Shown here: piece after piece, positions 28,701 to 35,856 of the stretch | Position numbering within the stretch: the stretch's first letter is position 1 | How the letters are laid out: each line of letters begins with the position of its first letter | Source of the DNA: Elephas maximus indicus | Lineage: Eukaryota; Chordata; Mammalia; Proboscidea; Elephantidae | Reading direction: 5' to 3' | Length of the DNA: 64,000 nucleotides | Assembly: GCF_024166365.1 (NCBI RefSeq) | Contig: NC_064819.1 | Span: 2,616,501-2,680,500 of the forward strand | Program-made: the position numbers and the translations under genes | The notes under the pieces: model-generated | The model's database searches: none | Told to the model about the DNA's origin: nothing | Seen by the model: only the letters and a program-made list of their open reading frames with translations

Positions 28701-31700
28701 CAGCTTGGTTTTTCAACATATGATGACACCTCTGTATTCAACACCCAGATAAAGAAAGCATGCTTCCAGCACCTCAGAAGGCTCTTACGTTTCCCTTCCA
28801 GTACATATGCTCTCAAAGGTAACTGTCAATTCTAAATTCTTCAACATGGTTTCTCACAGCAGGTTCTTAAAACATAATTTTATTTTCTAGTAGCATTTGG
28901 TCAGAATAATTCCTTTTAATATTTCAGTTAATAAACTACAGTGTTCCACATACTATACTTATACTGCTATCTCCCATCTTTACTTTGGCCACATGTATTC
29001 TTATCTCGTTAAAGACATTTCTATTAGAACTAACGTACGCCTCTTTACTACAATTGAGGAGCAAACACATTCGGTCCTGTTTTCTACTATGCTGACTAAT
29101 TACATTGCCACTTCAGTCATGGCTGTCTGTGACATACCTCCTTGCCTGAGTTTCGCCTCCTCTAGAGAAGAGCAACATACGAAAAATAATCAGCTTGCCA
29201 TCCACAAACTCAAGCTACAGTGTCCTCTGTTCATAAAAACAGTCGACCTCACTAGGAGGTCACGGAGCAACAGTCTTGTAATACATCTCCAAATCTAGAC
29301 CTTTAAATACATGCCATAATCAGTAACTAGAACAGAGAACAACTACACAGGTATGCTATCAATAATGAAGATTAAGTACAAATACGAACAAAAATGACAT
29401 AAAACAGTAAGTTATACGTTTCAAAACGATAAGTATGCAATATACAACAATGTAAAATGTTTACTAGTAAACAGGTTTAGAGTTGGAAGTCCTGCATTGT
29501 TCAGTTAGCTTATTACGGTTCAGGTAGGTTAATATACAACAAAGACACTTAGCATATGAAATCTCACACAAAAACCATATAATGATGACCACCGTTTGAT
29601 TTCACAGGTCTTTCCAAAGTCAACAGTCAGGACTGTAACAATAACTGCATTGTGCTTTCTGATATAAGTCTCTGAACTCAAGTGCCATAAAATCTTTTTG
29701 ACAATGTATACTGTCTTCATTGGACTGTATGGACAGACTTAGAAGCAAAAAATAAAAAGTCTCATCTTATCTAGGAGTTAGTTCATCTGGGACTATTTCT
29801 AGAAAATCACCTCAAAATTTACAGTTGAAGACACAATTCTAGGCTCCCAATTAGTCATGTTCCTCATTCATAAAAACAAGCAACCTCAATACAAAAGTCT
29901 CCTAACAGATCTCAAACTCTAGGACGTAAAAAGCCTAGGAACTGGGCTTAAGGACTCTCCACGTCAAGTAGAGCTTCTGTCCTGAGGTACAGGATTCAGT
30001 GACTATGAGTTTCCTCTAAATTTGGCCAGTTACTCGTTTTGGGGGATCTGGCCCATCAGACTAGCAGGCTCTTACACCTAAGTATCCGTTTTAAATAACA
30101 GAACAATTGCTTTGCGGGTTTATATTAATTGAAAATAGAATATGAATAATACTGTTTCGTCACATCTATTGCCAAGTTAAAACCCAAAAACCCAGTGCCG
30201 TCGAGTTGATTCCATTGCCAAGTTAGGTATCAAAAATAATGTTATACCCTAGCGAGTCTGAGATAGAGCAAAGAATTTGTATCTAAACATTCAGAATGAC
30301 TTCTTAGAGTCCTCCTTTTACTAATCTGTGGCAGTCTCACGCTGGGAACTCTCTGGCCCCATTTTAATTAACAGAAGATAAATATGTCTGGCAATGAGAA
30401 TACAAAAACGAATGAGACAGCACCCACACTCAAAATGCCCAGTTTACTAAGAAAAACAAATTCTCCCAACGTTATTGTGGATCATACATAAAACAGCCTA
30501 ACTTCGTAGATCATGATTCAAGGGCAGCCAACATTTCCTATGCCCCTCAATTAGTTTCCTGATTAGAACTCTTTACCACGGTGTGTGAGAGACAGGTACC
30601 CCTTGCTTTTCAAAAGTTTGCTTTACGCCACTTTGCTTTTATGAAAGACCTTACTTAGCACCTGTCTTCATTCACTTAATGAAATGTGAAGACATTTTCG
30701 CTTTTCCAAAAAAAGGCGAAAAGCAGAAGCAGCGTTCTAAGTTTGTCTTGCACTGCCCAGCCACATCCAATGGAATGCCTGGTGCGGTATAAACGTACCA
30801 TTCACAGCGAGATCCCATCCTCGACTTGCCGCTTGTGCATTTCTCTAAGTGTAGGGCACATCCTTCCACACGTGCGGTTAGTACAAATCCAGCTCTTCTG
30901 GGGGATCTGAACCCCAGCCCTTCAACCCAGCCCCGTGTGCCATTGCTAGCTAGGATTAAGAGGGCTCCCATCACCAGCACCACCTCAGCCTTCCAGGGTG
31001 CTTGCTGTCTTCCCAGTCTGGTGTACACGTCACTTCTGCTGTATACAGGCTGTGTATTTATTTATCACATCATTCCCGCTTTACTGCGTGTTACTGCCAT
31101 TTTAGATTCTACATGTTACTAGGTACGATCTGGTAGGTTATTCTTTGGGTCTGGGAACGCTCAAAAACTTTTTCTCCATAAATTAATGAGAACTGCTCCT
31201 TTGCTTTATGCCTTTTCGGCTTATGAAAAGTTTCCTGGGAATGCTCCCCTTCTCGAGAGCTGGAAAACCTGTAATGCAGGGCCTGTGACAATTTCTTCAT
31301 GATGTCCAAGCTTTAAAGATTTTATACGAGATTCCTTAGAAGACAGACATTTACAGTCATTCCTCCAACGGCTCCTGAACAGTCTGAAAAGCTCCACTAA
31401 TGCAAAACACATTACAATTCTTTCACTGATTTGCTCCGAGAAAAAATAAACTCAGGCATCCCGGGAAGCTTTTCACACTTACAAACTTCTCTTTCTTCCT
31501 CTGAGGAGGGTAGAGAGGGCCAGCTCCGAAACAGCGAATCTAGACCACGTTTCCAAACAGGCACACTATTATGCAATTGGTATTTTTTAACAGCATAAAA
31601 CTTAATGGAGGAGACATTTTATCCAACGAGAGAAAGTGGAGAACCAAAATAACCCTGAGTTTTATCTGAGAGAGAAAAACTGTAGAAGGACAGGAACGGA

Positions 31701-32709
31701 AAACACATCAGCTTGGCCAACCACCTGAAGAGCGCACCATAACCCAGGACCCCCCCTCCCCCGCAGAGGCCAAAGTGAACTCCTGAAGCAACAGCCCAGG
31801 ACCCCCCCAGCGGGGGCCACAGTGAACCCCCAGCAGAGACCACAGTGAACGCCTGAAGGAACCCAGGACCCCACCCCGCACGGCCCACAGCGAACTCCTG
31901 AAGCAACAGCCCAGGACCCCCACCCCCAAGCAGGGGCCACAGTGAACTCCTGAAGCAACAGCCCAGGACCCCCCCCCCCGCCAAGCACGGGCCACAGTGA
32001 ACCCCCAGCAGGGACCACAGTGAACTCCTGAAGGAACAACCCAGAACCCCCCCCACAGCAGGGACCACAGTGAACTCCTGAAGCCACAGCCCAGGACCCC
32101 CCCCCCCAGCAAGGGCCACAGTGAACTCCTGAAGCAACAGCCCAGGACCCCCCCCAGCAGGGGCCACAGTGAACCCCCAGCAGGGACCGCAGTGGACTCC
32201 TGAAGCCACAGCCCCACCTGCTGGCCAACCCCGCTTCCTGAAGCACCTCTGCACCCCAAGTCTGCCCGGCTTGCGCGCCTCCCCCGCCTCCCCTCGCGCT
32301 GACCCAGCCCAAATCCAGTTGAGTCACCAGGTCTTCATTCTCGCCTCCACGCTTCTTACTCCCATGCCCCCTCCCTCCAGAAGGTTCTGCGCGCCTCTCA
32401 GGTGCGGATAAACGCACGAGGTGTCCGGGACCAGCCCGGATACGGAGGACGATCCACCAGCCACCTGGATCGGCGCGTCCGGCCCAGCCCGGCGGCTCGG
32501 CAGTCCGCTCCGGGTGAGGGGGCCGCGGCGCCCCACGACCCCTTCTCCCTGCTGCCCCGCCAAGCCACACTCGTCCTCCGGGCCGAGGGCCTGGGCCCCC
32601 GCGGCTTCCCCCGCCGACTCCCGAGCCCGCCAACACGGAGAACCTTGCCTCCGCCCCCCGGCGGCGCCCCGAGGCCCGGCCTCCGCCGCTACCTTCCTCA
32701 CCCTTTCAT
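4584..32709 (-). CDS. NAA50: N-alpha-acetyltransferase 50, NatE catalytic subunit (5 coding exons, complete)
   Basis: NAA50 acetylates the alpha-amino group of nascent chains that start Met plus a hydrophobic residue, and sits with NAA10/NAA15 on the ribosome; it also supports sister-chromatid cohesion. The exons join as 32709-32702, 7323-7187, 6759-6640, 5930-5864 and 4761-4584 (8+137+120+67+178 = 510 nt), giving 169 residues, the human length. GNAT landmarks are intact: FPVSY substrate loop (27-31), catalytic Tyr73 (RLYIM), acetyl-CoA loop RRLGIG (84-89), catalytic His112 and the NYY pair (138-139). All four introns are GT-AG: donors gtgagg, gtataa, gtaaaa, gtaagt. Against the human protein as I remember it, I see changes only at the C-terminal tail (161, 163, 169). 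The start ATG at 32709 is fixed by the MKG|S junction. Confidence 0.97.
4762..5863 (-). other. NAA50: NAA50 intron 4
   Basis: 1.1 kb of AT-rich intron. A short (AAAC)n run is at 5686-5704. I see no gene or clear transposon in it. Confidence 0.9.
5864..5930 (-). CDS. NAA50: NAA50 coding exon 4 (residues 89-111)
   Basis: Acceptor tgtcttacag, donor gtaagt. It encodes [19 protein letters not shown] and IY, the helix after the acetyl-CoA loop. The exon is 67 nt; the Leu111 codon is split between exons 4 and 5. Confidence 0.97.
6047..6090 (-). mobile_element. AfroSINE fragment (3' part)
   Basis: 'gttgtcagctgccactgagt' and 'tggctctgactcatggcaag' match the antisense tail and the tgagtcgg block of the SINE; the rest is missing. 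It lies in NAA50 intron 3 (5931-6639). Confidence 0.6.
6292..6493 (+). mobile_element. AfroSINE, older subfamily, in NAA50 intron 3
   Basis: The head (ccctcggtggtgccaacag), A/B-box region (cttggctgctaatctaaagg), 'ctggcagtttgagtccaccc' and tail (gatcagctcgaagacagctg) are in order. It includes the 'aaggcctggcaacctacctc' insert seen in longer copies. Confidence 0.85.
6640..6759 (-). CDS. NAA50: NAA50 coding exon 3 (residues 49-89)
   Basis: Acceptor ttttccttggcag, donor gtaaaa. It encodes [14 protein letters not shown] through APYRRLGIG: the central GNAT sheet, catalytic Tyr73 and most of the acetyl-CoA pyrophosphate loop. 120 nt, phase 1 on both sides. Confidence 0.97.
6760..7186 (-). other. 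NAA50: NAA50 intron 2
   Basis: 427 bp of AT-rich intron with a short CA-rich run near 6965-6980. No repeat or gene recognised. Confidence 0.9.
7187..7323 (-). CDS. NAA50: NAA50 coding exon 2 (residues 3-49)
   Basis: Acceptor tttgttccag precedes TAGCCGG and donor gtataa follows CTTG. It encodes [11 protein letters not shown] through GELAKL, containing the FPVSY peptide-binding loop that selects Met at position 1. Phase 2 entry and phase 1 exit match the neighbouring exons. Confidence 0.97.
7630..7835 (+). mobile_element. Ancient L1M ORF2 3' remnant
   Basis: 'cctacttctaggaattccct' and the preceding codons resemble the end of old mammalian L1 ORF2 in sense orientation. Heavily diverged. Confidence 0.45.
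7850..7955 (+). mobile_element. MER5A-like hAT remnant
   Basis: 'cagattcctggactccaccc' followed by 'gaatctctggggatgg' is the order seen in MER5A nonautonomous hAT elements. Terminal repeats are not resolved. Confidence 0.5.
8324..8522 (+). mobile_element. AfroSINE, diverged
   Basis: 'gtttagcactcgactaatag', 'aaaggctgggtgtctgaacc' and tail 'gtgagtcggaactgactcga' then 'cagcaattaacaat'. The tail with -taacaa marks an older subfamily than the copies ending -cgggttt. Confidence 0.8.
9031..9195 (-). mobile_element. Long-form afrotherian SINE fragment
   Basis: Antisense tail 'gttgtggtgccggtgagtag' is followed by 'gcccagtcccgcgccgtcct' and 'gttgcaggcactgtgtcagc', the block found in longer SINEs of this group. 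5' part absent. Confidence 0.6.
10500..10690. mobile_element. L2-like fragment
   Basis: 'actaaattcctaacctttct' and 'catttgatggcctctccatc' resemble L2 3' end wording. Low identity; orientation not decided. Confidence 0.3.
11074..11222 (+). mobile_element. AfroSINE, nearly complete
   Basis: Starts 'gtggccctggtggcgcagtg' and runs through 'gctgctaaccaaagggttgg' to 'gtcactatgagttgcaatca'. The gtcctata box reads gtcctaaa. Confidence 0.9.
11249..11268 (+). mobile_element. AfroSINE head, split by an L1 insertion
   Basis: ggagccctgatggcagtttt is the first 20 nt of a SINE. Its continuation (aagagctcaggctgctaatc) is at 16250. The two halves are separated by 5 kb of L1-derived DNA and share the duplicated octamer gcagtttt. 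Confidence 0.85.
11280..12666 (-). other. Putative 3'-transduced segment (split by a nested L1)
   Basis: After removing the nested L1 and one target copy, about 550 bp remain (11280-11333 plus 12168-12666). In minus sense it ends with AATAAA followed 13 nt later by poly(A), like a real transcript end. I do not recognise the source. A processed pseudogene of an unknown mRNA is the alternative, but the shared target duplication around the whole composite favours transduction. Confidence 0.6.
11334..12157 (-). mobile_element. 5'-truncated L1, 3' UTR piece, nested
   Basis: T run, then the L1 3' UTR (tattgagcttcaagtgaacg ... 'ccccagacgccacatttcaa'). It is flanked by ttcaagcatc at 11324-11333 and 12158-12167. 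Near-identical wording to the 55.7 kb L1 shows the same young family. Confidence 0.9.
12667..16241 (-). mobile_element. 5'-truncated L1, ORF2 RT to 3' UTR
   Basis: In minus sense it starts in the reverse transcriptase domain of ORF2 (16146-15604 shows [22 protein letters not shown] and a DAEKAFDKV catalytic motif), continues to the ORF2 C-terminus (14752-14324, 14136-13747) and the 3' UTR (13.6-12.7 kb). Frames are broken by shifts and stops, so it is dead. About 3.6 kb. Confidence 0.93.
16250..16325 (+). mobile_element. AfroSINE, right half of the split copy
   Basis: aagagctcaggctgctaatc then 'aaaagtcggcaatttgacac' and 'tgctccttgg' continue the head at 11249-11268. The 3' half is lost or strongly diverged after 16320. 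Confidence 0.85.
18352..22709 (-). mobile_element. L1 with complete 5' end but no 3' end
   Basis: The minus-strand start ggaggcggagccaagatagt (22703-22684) is a normal L1 5' end. Next come a GC-rich 5' UTR (22.7-21.4 kb), ORF1 (coiled-coil start [11 protein letters not shown] at 21432, C-terminal domain [16 protein letters not shown] near 20590), ORF2 endonuclease ([13 protein letters not shown] near 19950, [11 protein letters not shown] near 19640) and RT (to 18352). It stops there without 3' UTR or poly(A), yet tgggaattctt flanks it at 18341-18351 and 22710-22720. Both ORFs carry frameshifts. Confidence 0.92.
23244..23455 (+). mobile_element. hAT-Charlie MITE, MER20-like
   Basis: Begins cagtgtttctcaatttcag and ends agttgagagtcactg, an inverted terminal pair. 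The inside has 'gcactgtaggatgttcagca', 'ctatccactagaggccagta' and 'aaatatgtccccagacatta'. Flanking octamers do not match. The family name is from memory. Confidence 0.7.
23641..23771 (+). mobile_element. AfroSINE with internal deletion
   Basis: 'ggtggtgcagtggttcagtt' jumps straight to 'caaatccaccaggcagtcct', so the box B area is deleted. The tail 'tcggaatcgacttgaaggca' is followed by ggtttggttttt. Confidence 0.88.
23800..24440. mobile_element. L2-like LINE remnant
   Basis: Phrases such as 'ccccacagatatctcaaatt', 'cagtcagattaatcttttta' and 'ctctgccacctatctgtccc' follow the order of the L2 3' region. Diverged, no frame. Confidence 0.45.
25083..25292 (+). mobile_element. Old AfroSINE-related element
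   Basis: The 3' end 'ggtcaccttgagtgggagcc' and 'aactcaaaaggcaactaaca' matches the ancestral tail (cgactcgacggcacctaacaac). The body is poorly conserved. Confidence 0.5.
25764..25946 (+). mobile_element. AfroSINE, diverged
   Basis: 'agactgataacctaaaggct', 'ggcagtccaaatccgcccag' and tail 'cctcgagtcagaatcagctt' then gacagcaactgac. The head is degraded. Confidence 0.82.
26085..26260 (+). mobile_element. Ancient L1M ORF2 3' remnant
   Basis: 'tcatttctagggaattattc' and 'aaaagaaataattaaggatg' are typical of old L1 ORF2 ends in sense orientation. Confidence 0.5.
26376..26526 (-). mobile_element. AfroSINE, 3'-truncated
   Basis: Antisense 'cagaactgccccacagggtt' through 'gcttttggttggcacttgag' to the head cactgcgccaccagggttcc. 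The tail with the cgagtcg block is missing at its left end. Confidence 0.9.
26738..27321. mobile_element. Candidate hAT-type nonautonomous element with terminal inverted repeats
   Basis: The left end cagtggcatcag and the right end tgatgacactg form imperfect inverted repeats starting CAGTG, as in hAT elements. The next blocks are also inverted (gcacctggtgacatca on the left against accaggtgacaccaa on the right). A symmetric A/T-rich hairpin (caataactttt...aaaagttattg) sits at 27136-27170. The flanking 8-mers do not match. Confidence 0.5.
30180..30213 (-). mobile_element. 34 bp AfroSINE tail insertion with perfect target duplication
   Basis: Only the antisense 3' end of the SINE is present ('cccagtgccgtcgagttgat'). 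It is flanked by attgccaagtta at 30168-30179 and 30214-30225, so it is a real, extremely 5'-truncated insertion and not a decayed copy. Confidence 0.9.
30583..31430. mobile_element. LTR-like repeat, unassigned
   Basis: The stretch has 'gagacaggtaccccttgctt', 'gctttacgccactttgcttt', 'gaaatgtgaagacattttcg' and, later, 'tttgggtctgggaacgctca' with 'tttatgccttttcggcttat'. I associate these with ERV-class LTRs, but the ends and a target duplication are not resolved. Confidence 0.35.
31740..32215. repeat. C-rich minisatellite in NAA50 intron 1
   Basis: About eight to ten imperfect copies of a roughly 50-60 bp unit: 'ccacagtgaactcctgaagc' then 'aacagcccaggacccccc' and 'cagcaggggc'. A shorter variant carries 'acagtgaacccccagcag'. 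C runs vary from 4 to 10. It ends about 490 bp from the NAA50 exon 1 donor. The repeat leaves all three minus frames open, which explains long frames here. Confidence 0.95.
32702..32709 (-). CDS. NAA50: NAA50 coding exon 1 (MKG, 8 nt)
   Basis: Minus-strand ATGAAAGG followed directly by the donor gtgaggaagg. Joined to exon 2 (TAGCCGG...) it gives Met-Lys-Gly-Ser-Arg, the expected NAA50 start. The 5' UTR continues upstream to roughly 32.9 kb through GGC-rich CpG-island DNA; its cap site is not visible. Confidence 0.93.
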
Positions 32710-33130
32710 CTTCCCCGCCTGCTGAGGCCGTCGTTACCGCCGACGCCAACACCGCCGCCGTCGCCGCCGCCCTGAGCTCTCCGCGCCCTCGGCTCGGCCA
32801 CTCAAGCCCACCAGCCTGCCTCCTCGCCTGAGGCAGGGAGCTGAGCGGGTGACGGAGGCCGCGAGAGGCGACCGCGGCCCTGGGTCTGCCGCCGCCGCCG
32901 CGCCGGGCCGCTGCTCCTCCGCACGTGCACACCGGGCGCTCGGCTCCAGCCCGCCGCCGCCAGCCAGACCCGCCGTCGCGCCGTGACCTTTCACCCCGCC
33001 CCTCGGCGCGCAGGCGCGCTCACAGCCCTCGCGCAGGCGCGCTCACCGCCTCGCGCGCAGCCGCACCGCGCGCCGCCGCGCACCCAGAACCCCTCGCGGG
33101 CCCTCCATCTTTCGACTGGGCTACGCCTTC

Positions 33131-33138
33131 TTACGTCA
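33131..33138. promoter_or_regulatory. ATF/CRE-like site
   Basis: TTACGTCA in the pattern ttcttacgtcattc is a one-base variant of the CRE, between the two genes. Binding is inferred from motif only. Confidence 0.4.
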
Positions 33139-33455
33139 TTCTCCCCCGCCCACTCCTTACGCCGCTCTTTGTGGGCTTGGCCTGTAGGCCCGGGCGGTCA
33201 AATCCAGATTTTTCCACCTCTCCCTCGCCTCTCCCGCTTCCACAAGCTCGCTCTTCCCCGACCCTGTTCTCAATGGGTAGTCTCCGGAGTGACCTTCAAA
33301 TGCCCCTGTCTCCTAATGGGATTTTATCAGGCGGTTCTAATAAATGTAAAGAAGTCCGTGGGGAAGCTTAAGTAAATGAGGCGCTTGTAAAACAAGGAAA
33401 CGTAATTAACAAGCGGCCAGATAACTTGGCATCCACCCAGCACTCTCGTTTCGAA

Positions 33456-33468
33456 ATCACGTGATTGG
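33456..33468. promoter_or_regulatory. E-box overlapping an inverted CCAAT box
   Basis: ATCACGTGAT (33456-33465) overlaps ATTGG (33464-33468, CCAAT on the minus strand). USF-type factors and NF-Y are the usual binders of such motifs; the CCAAT orientation faces NAA50. Confidence 0.5.
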
Positions 33469-33528
33469 CTCAAACCTCGCGGCCTGGGATTTTACCGGCG
33501 GGCCCCAGAAGGACGGAACTCCATCGCC

Positions 33529-33568
33529 ATTTCCGGTCCCGAGATCGTGGCGTGACGTCACTTCCTTG
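33529..33568. promoter_or_regulatory. ETS sites and perfect CRE
   Basis: atttccggt at 33530-33538 (ACCGGAAAT on the minus strand, an ETS/GABP form), TGACGTCA at 33553-33560 (perfect CRE) and cttcctt just after it. The cluster is about 200-300 bp upstream of ATP6V1A exon 1. Confidence 0.55.
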
Positions 33569-33751
33569 GCAATGCCCTTTAACCCGTGCCACCCAGGCTT
33601 CCGCCTTTGCACTTACAACACGATATTACTGAAAATTTTTGTTTATTATTATTTTTTTTAATCGCAAGAAAAGTCACATTCAAACAATCTGCAAAAATAC
33701 AGGCCTCCGAGCTGCGGCGCTCGCGGGTGGGGGCGACGGGGCGGGGCTTGG

Positions 33752-33761
33752 GTCACGTGAC
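33752..33761. promoter_or_regulatory. CLEAR-type palindrome GTCACGTGAC
   Basis: A perfect 10-bp TFEB/TFE3-type palindrome just upstream of the probable ATP6V1A start, followed by the GC box ccccgcccc (33770-33778). V-ATPase genes belong to the lysosomal CLEAR network, so this fits TFEB control of ATP6V1A. Confidence 0.7.
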
Positions 33762-33780
33762 GGGCTAGCCCCGCCCCGCT

Positions 33781-33864
33781 CTGCAGCTGAAGACTTCCCC
33801 TCCCGCAGTGACAGAGCCCGCGGGTCGGTGGTCGGCACTGGTCTGTGCGCCTCGGGCCCGGCAG
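33781..33864 (+). other. ATP6V1A: ATP6V1A exon 1 (5' UTR, 5' end approximate)
   Basis: The strong donor gcag|gtgagt at 33864/33865 closes a GC-rich stretch ending 'gcctcgggcccggcag'. It lies downstream of the CLEAR and GC boxes and carries no ATG-led coding frame in common with exon 2. The position, donor and orientation fit the noncoding first exon; the cap site is a guess. Confidence 0.65.
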
Positions 33865-34520
33865 GTGAGTGGTGACGGGTAACGGGCGACTAGGTGGGAA
33901 GGAAGGAGGGAGAAGGGGAGCGCGAACGGCAGCCTTCGGTGCCCGGGGCTTTTTTCCGCGCTGTCACCCCTGCTCCGCCAGCTCTCCTGATCCCCTCTGT
34001 CCACTGTGGCCGCCCCCACTACCTGGGGTTGCCATGTCCACCTTGCCCGGGGTTGAGGATGAGGGCAGCCTTAGGGTTTCTTATCGGGAGTCCTCGAGGC
34101 TTCTGGCACTGGGATTGCTTCAGCCGTTCTTCGGGGTCTGCTGTAGCCGCCGCGGGTCCCAGGACCCAAAACCCAGCATTGGGCGAAGGTCTTGAATCGG
34201 CTTTACCCTCAGCTGGCTAAGAGAGGAAGTAGGAGAAGCCCTGGAGGCAGAGGCGTCTCCGGTGAGACCGGCTTGGGAGGGGATGTCACTGGTATGGCTC
34301 TCAACTGCGGAGTCACTGAAGACCCTGCCTTTTGAATGTGATTTCTCTGTAATTTTGAGGCTTTTATCTGCCATCCCTGCGGGAGAGGTTCTATAGGTTT
34401 TCACGTGCTTTGGGTGGGACTGGAAGGATAAAAGCAAGTTTTGATCTTTCTCTTCTCTGATTTTATGGTGCAGGTAGGGAGGGAGGACGGTTAAAAAAAA
34501 AGATACATTAGTTTCAAAAC

Positions 34521-34727
34521 AGGAGCCCTGGTGGCGCAGTGGTTAAGTGCTCGGCTGTTAACCGAAAGCCCTGCTGCAGCTCAAACCCACCAGCCCCTTA
34601 GCAGGAGCAAGATGTGATATTTAGTCTGCTTCCGTAAAGATGTACAGCCTTGGAAATCCTCCGGGGCGGTTGTACCCTGTCCTGTAGGGTTGCTGTGAGC
34701 CGGTATCGACCGGACCGGTAATGGGTA
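34521..34727 (+). mobile_element. AfroSINE, full-length form
   Basis: ggagccctggtggcgcagtg through 'tctgcttccgtaaagatgta' (the longer-form insert) to 'gagccggtatcgaccggacc'. It sits about 660 bp inside ATP6V1A intron 1. Confidence 0.93.
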
Positions 34728-35697
34728 GCCTCAAAAGGAGATGATGGTAATGCGGCAGTCTCAATTGAACGGAGAAGTGTTGAAAGATGGTGTTGCAACG
34801 TCGTGGTGTGTAGGAAGCTCACGCCAGCCTATGGGAAAAGGTTTCCCTGGAAGGGGAACCTTCCGAAACTGGTGGGGCTGAAAATGGAATATAATTAAAC
34901 CAAGCTTATTTGACTGTGGACTTAAAGGTAGGAAGGTTAAGTCAAGATGTTGCTGACTGCGTTTTACTTGCCTTTTGACATCTTTCTCTTTTGTCATTTG
35001 TCCCTGAAATTCTGTATAATTGCTACTCCTCATCAATTCCTTGACCAGTGTTGTGGTCATTTTAATGAAGTAACCCTTGTATCCTTTCTTAGCTTTCCCC
35101 ATATGTACAACTCGAGGTGACCTGGTCAGGTTTTAATAATGGTATTTTGTGAAAATACAGGAATTGTTTTGCCTAGGTGTTTGCCCAACCAGCGTACTCC
35201 CATTTCACATGGAATGTCGTAGGCAATGTTTTGTCCCCAAACACTGTGCTTCAGGGAACAGTGCTTTTCAGTTTGAGGTTAAAAGCCTTTATTTGTCCTG
35301 CAAACTCAGAAAGCGCCTTGGTCCTTTTAAATCGACAGGCCTTCGGAAAACTACAAGTTTAATTTTTTTTAACTGACACTGTTTCTTTGTCTGAAAAATC
35401 CATATTCTCAGTTAAATCCGGTAGCTTTCAAACCAATGTAAGTGACTCAAAGGACAGCTGAAAAGTGAGGAGGGGCAGAGTCCTTGTGTGGTGGATGTGA
35501 CTGACCCGATTTTTGTTTTTCTGTAACTTCCAAGTTCTCTGCCATAAACTGGTCTTATTTTGTTAAGAGCAACAAAAAGTTAATTAAAATTTTTGAATAA
35601 TAGCAATTTCATAAAATGTTGTTAGAGTAAGTTCAAAATAGAAAAGCTCCTTACTAGAAAACATAACCTTGAAGATCTTACTTTTTTCTCCTGGTTA

Positions 35698-35856
35698 AGG
35701 AGCCCTGGTGGTGCAGTGGTTAGGCACTCAGGCTAGCCACCAGCCTGGTTAGCCACCAGGGCTCCTGCATAAAGATGACGGCCCTGGAAACCTTACTCTG
35801 TCCTGTAGGGTCACAATGAGTCAGAATTTGACTCTATAGCACCAGATTTTCTCCAA
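35698..35856 (+). mobile_element. AfroSINE with an internal inverted head duplication
   Basis: The normal head aggagccctggtgg (35698-35711) is repeated inverted as ccaccagggctcct at 35753-35766, replacing the central region. The 3' part (taaagatgacggccctgg ... 'gtcacaatgagtcagaattt') is normal. Confidence 0.88.

Larger units (their letters stand above)
7324..32701 (-). other. NAA50: NAA50 intron 1 (25.4 kb)
   Basis: The donor is gtgagg at 32701 and the acceptor ttccag at 7324. Repeats are listed separately. In 8523-9030, 9196-10500, 10690-11073, 16326-18340, 22721-23243, 24440-25082, 27322-30167 and 31440-31739 I see only AT-rich single-copy intron: no exon-like conserved frame, RNA gene or intact transposon. 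Confidence 0.88.
32230..34260. promoter_or_regulatory. CpG island and shared NAA50/ATP6V1A promoter region
   Basis: Dense CG dinucleotides and GC boxes run from about 32.23 to 33.26 kb around NAA50 exon 1, thin out at 33.27-33.44 kb, and resume from 33.45 to 34.26 kb around ATP6V1A exon 1. No TATA box is seen near either start. The two genes diverge from this island, with start sites probably under 1 kb apart. Confidence 0.88.

Noticed and set aside
28897-29298. 133-codon plus-strand frame
   Set aside because: Antisense within NAA50 intron 1, with no recognisable motif; likely chance.
31740-32215. Possible CRISPR-like array
   Set aside because: Unit lengths vary, there are no unique spacers between identical repeats, and the context is a mammalian intron.
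31662-32636. 324-codon open frame on the minus strand (with 211- and 183-codon frames overlapping)
   Set aside because: It runs through the C-rich minisatellite, whose units stay open in all three frames, and into CpG-island DNA. It crosses no recognisable domain.
32734-32994. Minus-strand frame starting MKGHGATAG, resembling the NAA50 start MKG
   Set aside because: Its ATGAAAGG at 32994 is followed by TCACGG, not by a usable donor, and cannot join exon 2 in frame. The ATGAAAGG|gtgagg at 32709 fits exactly.
32402-33375. Several plus-strand frames of 107-148 codons in the CpG island
   Set aside because: Proline- and arginine-rich compositions from GC-rich promoter DNA, without domains or splice context.
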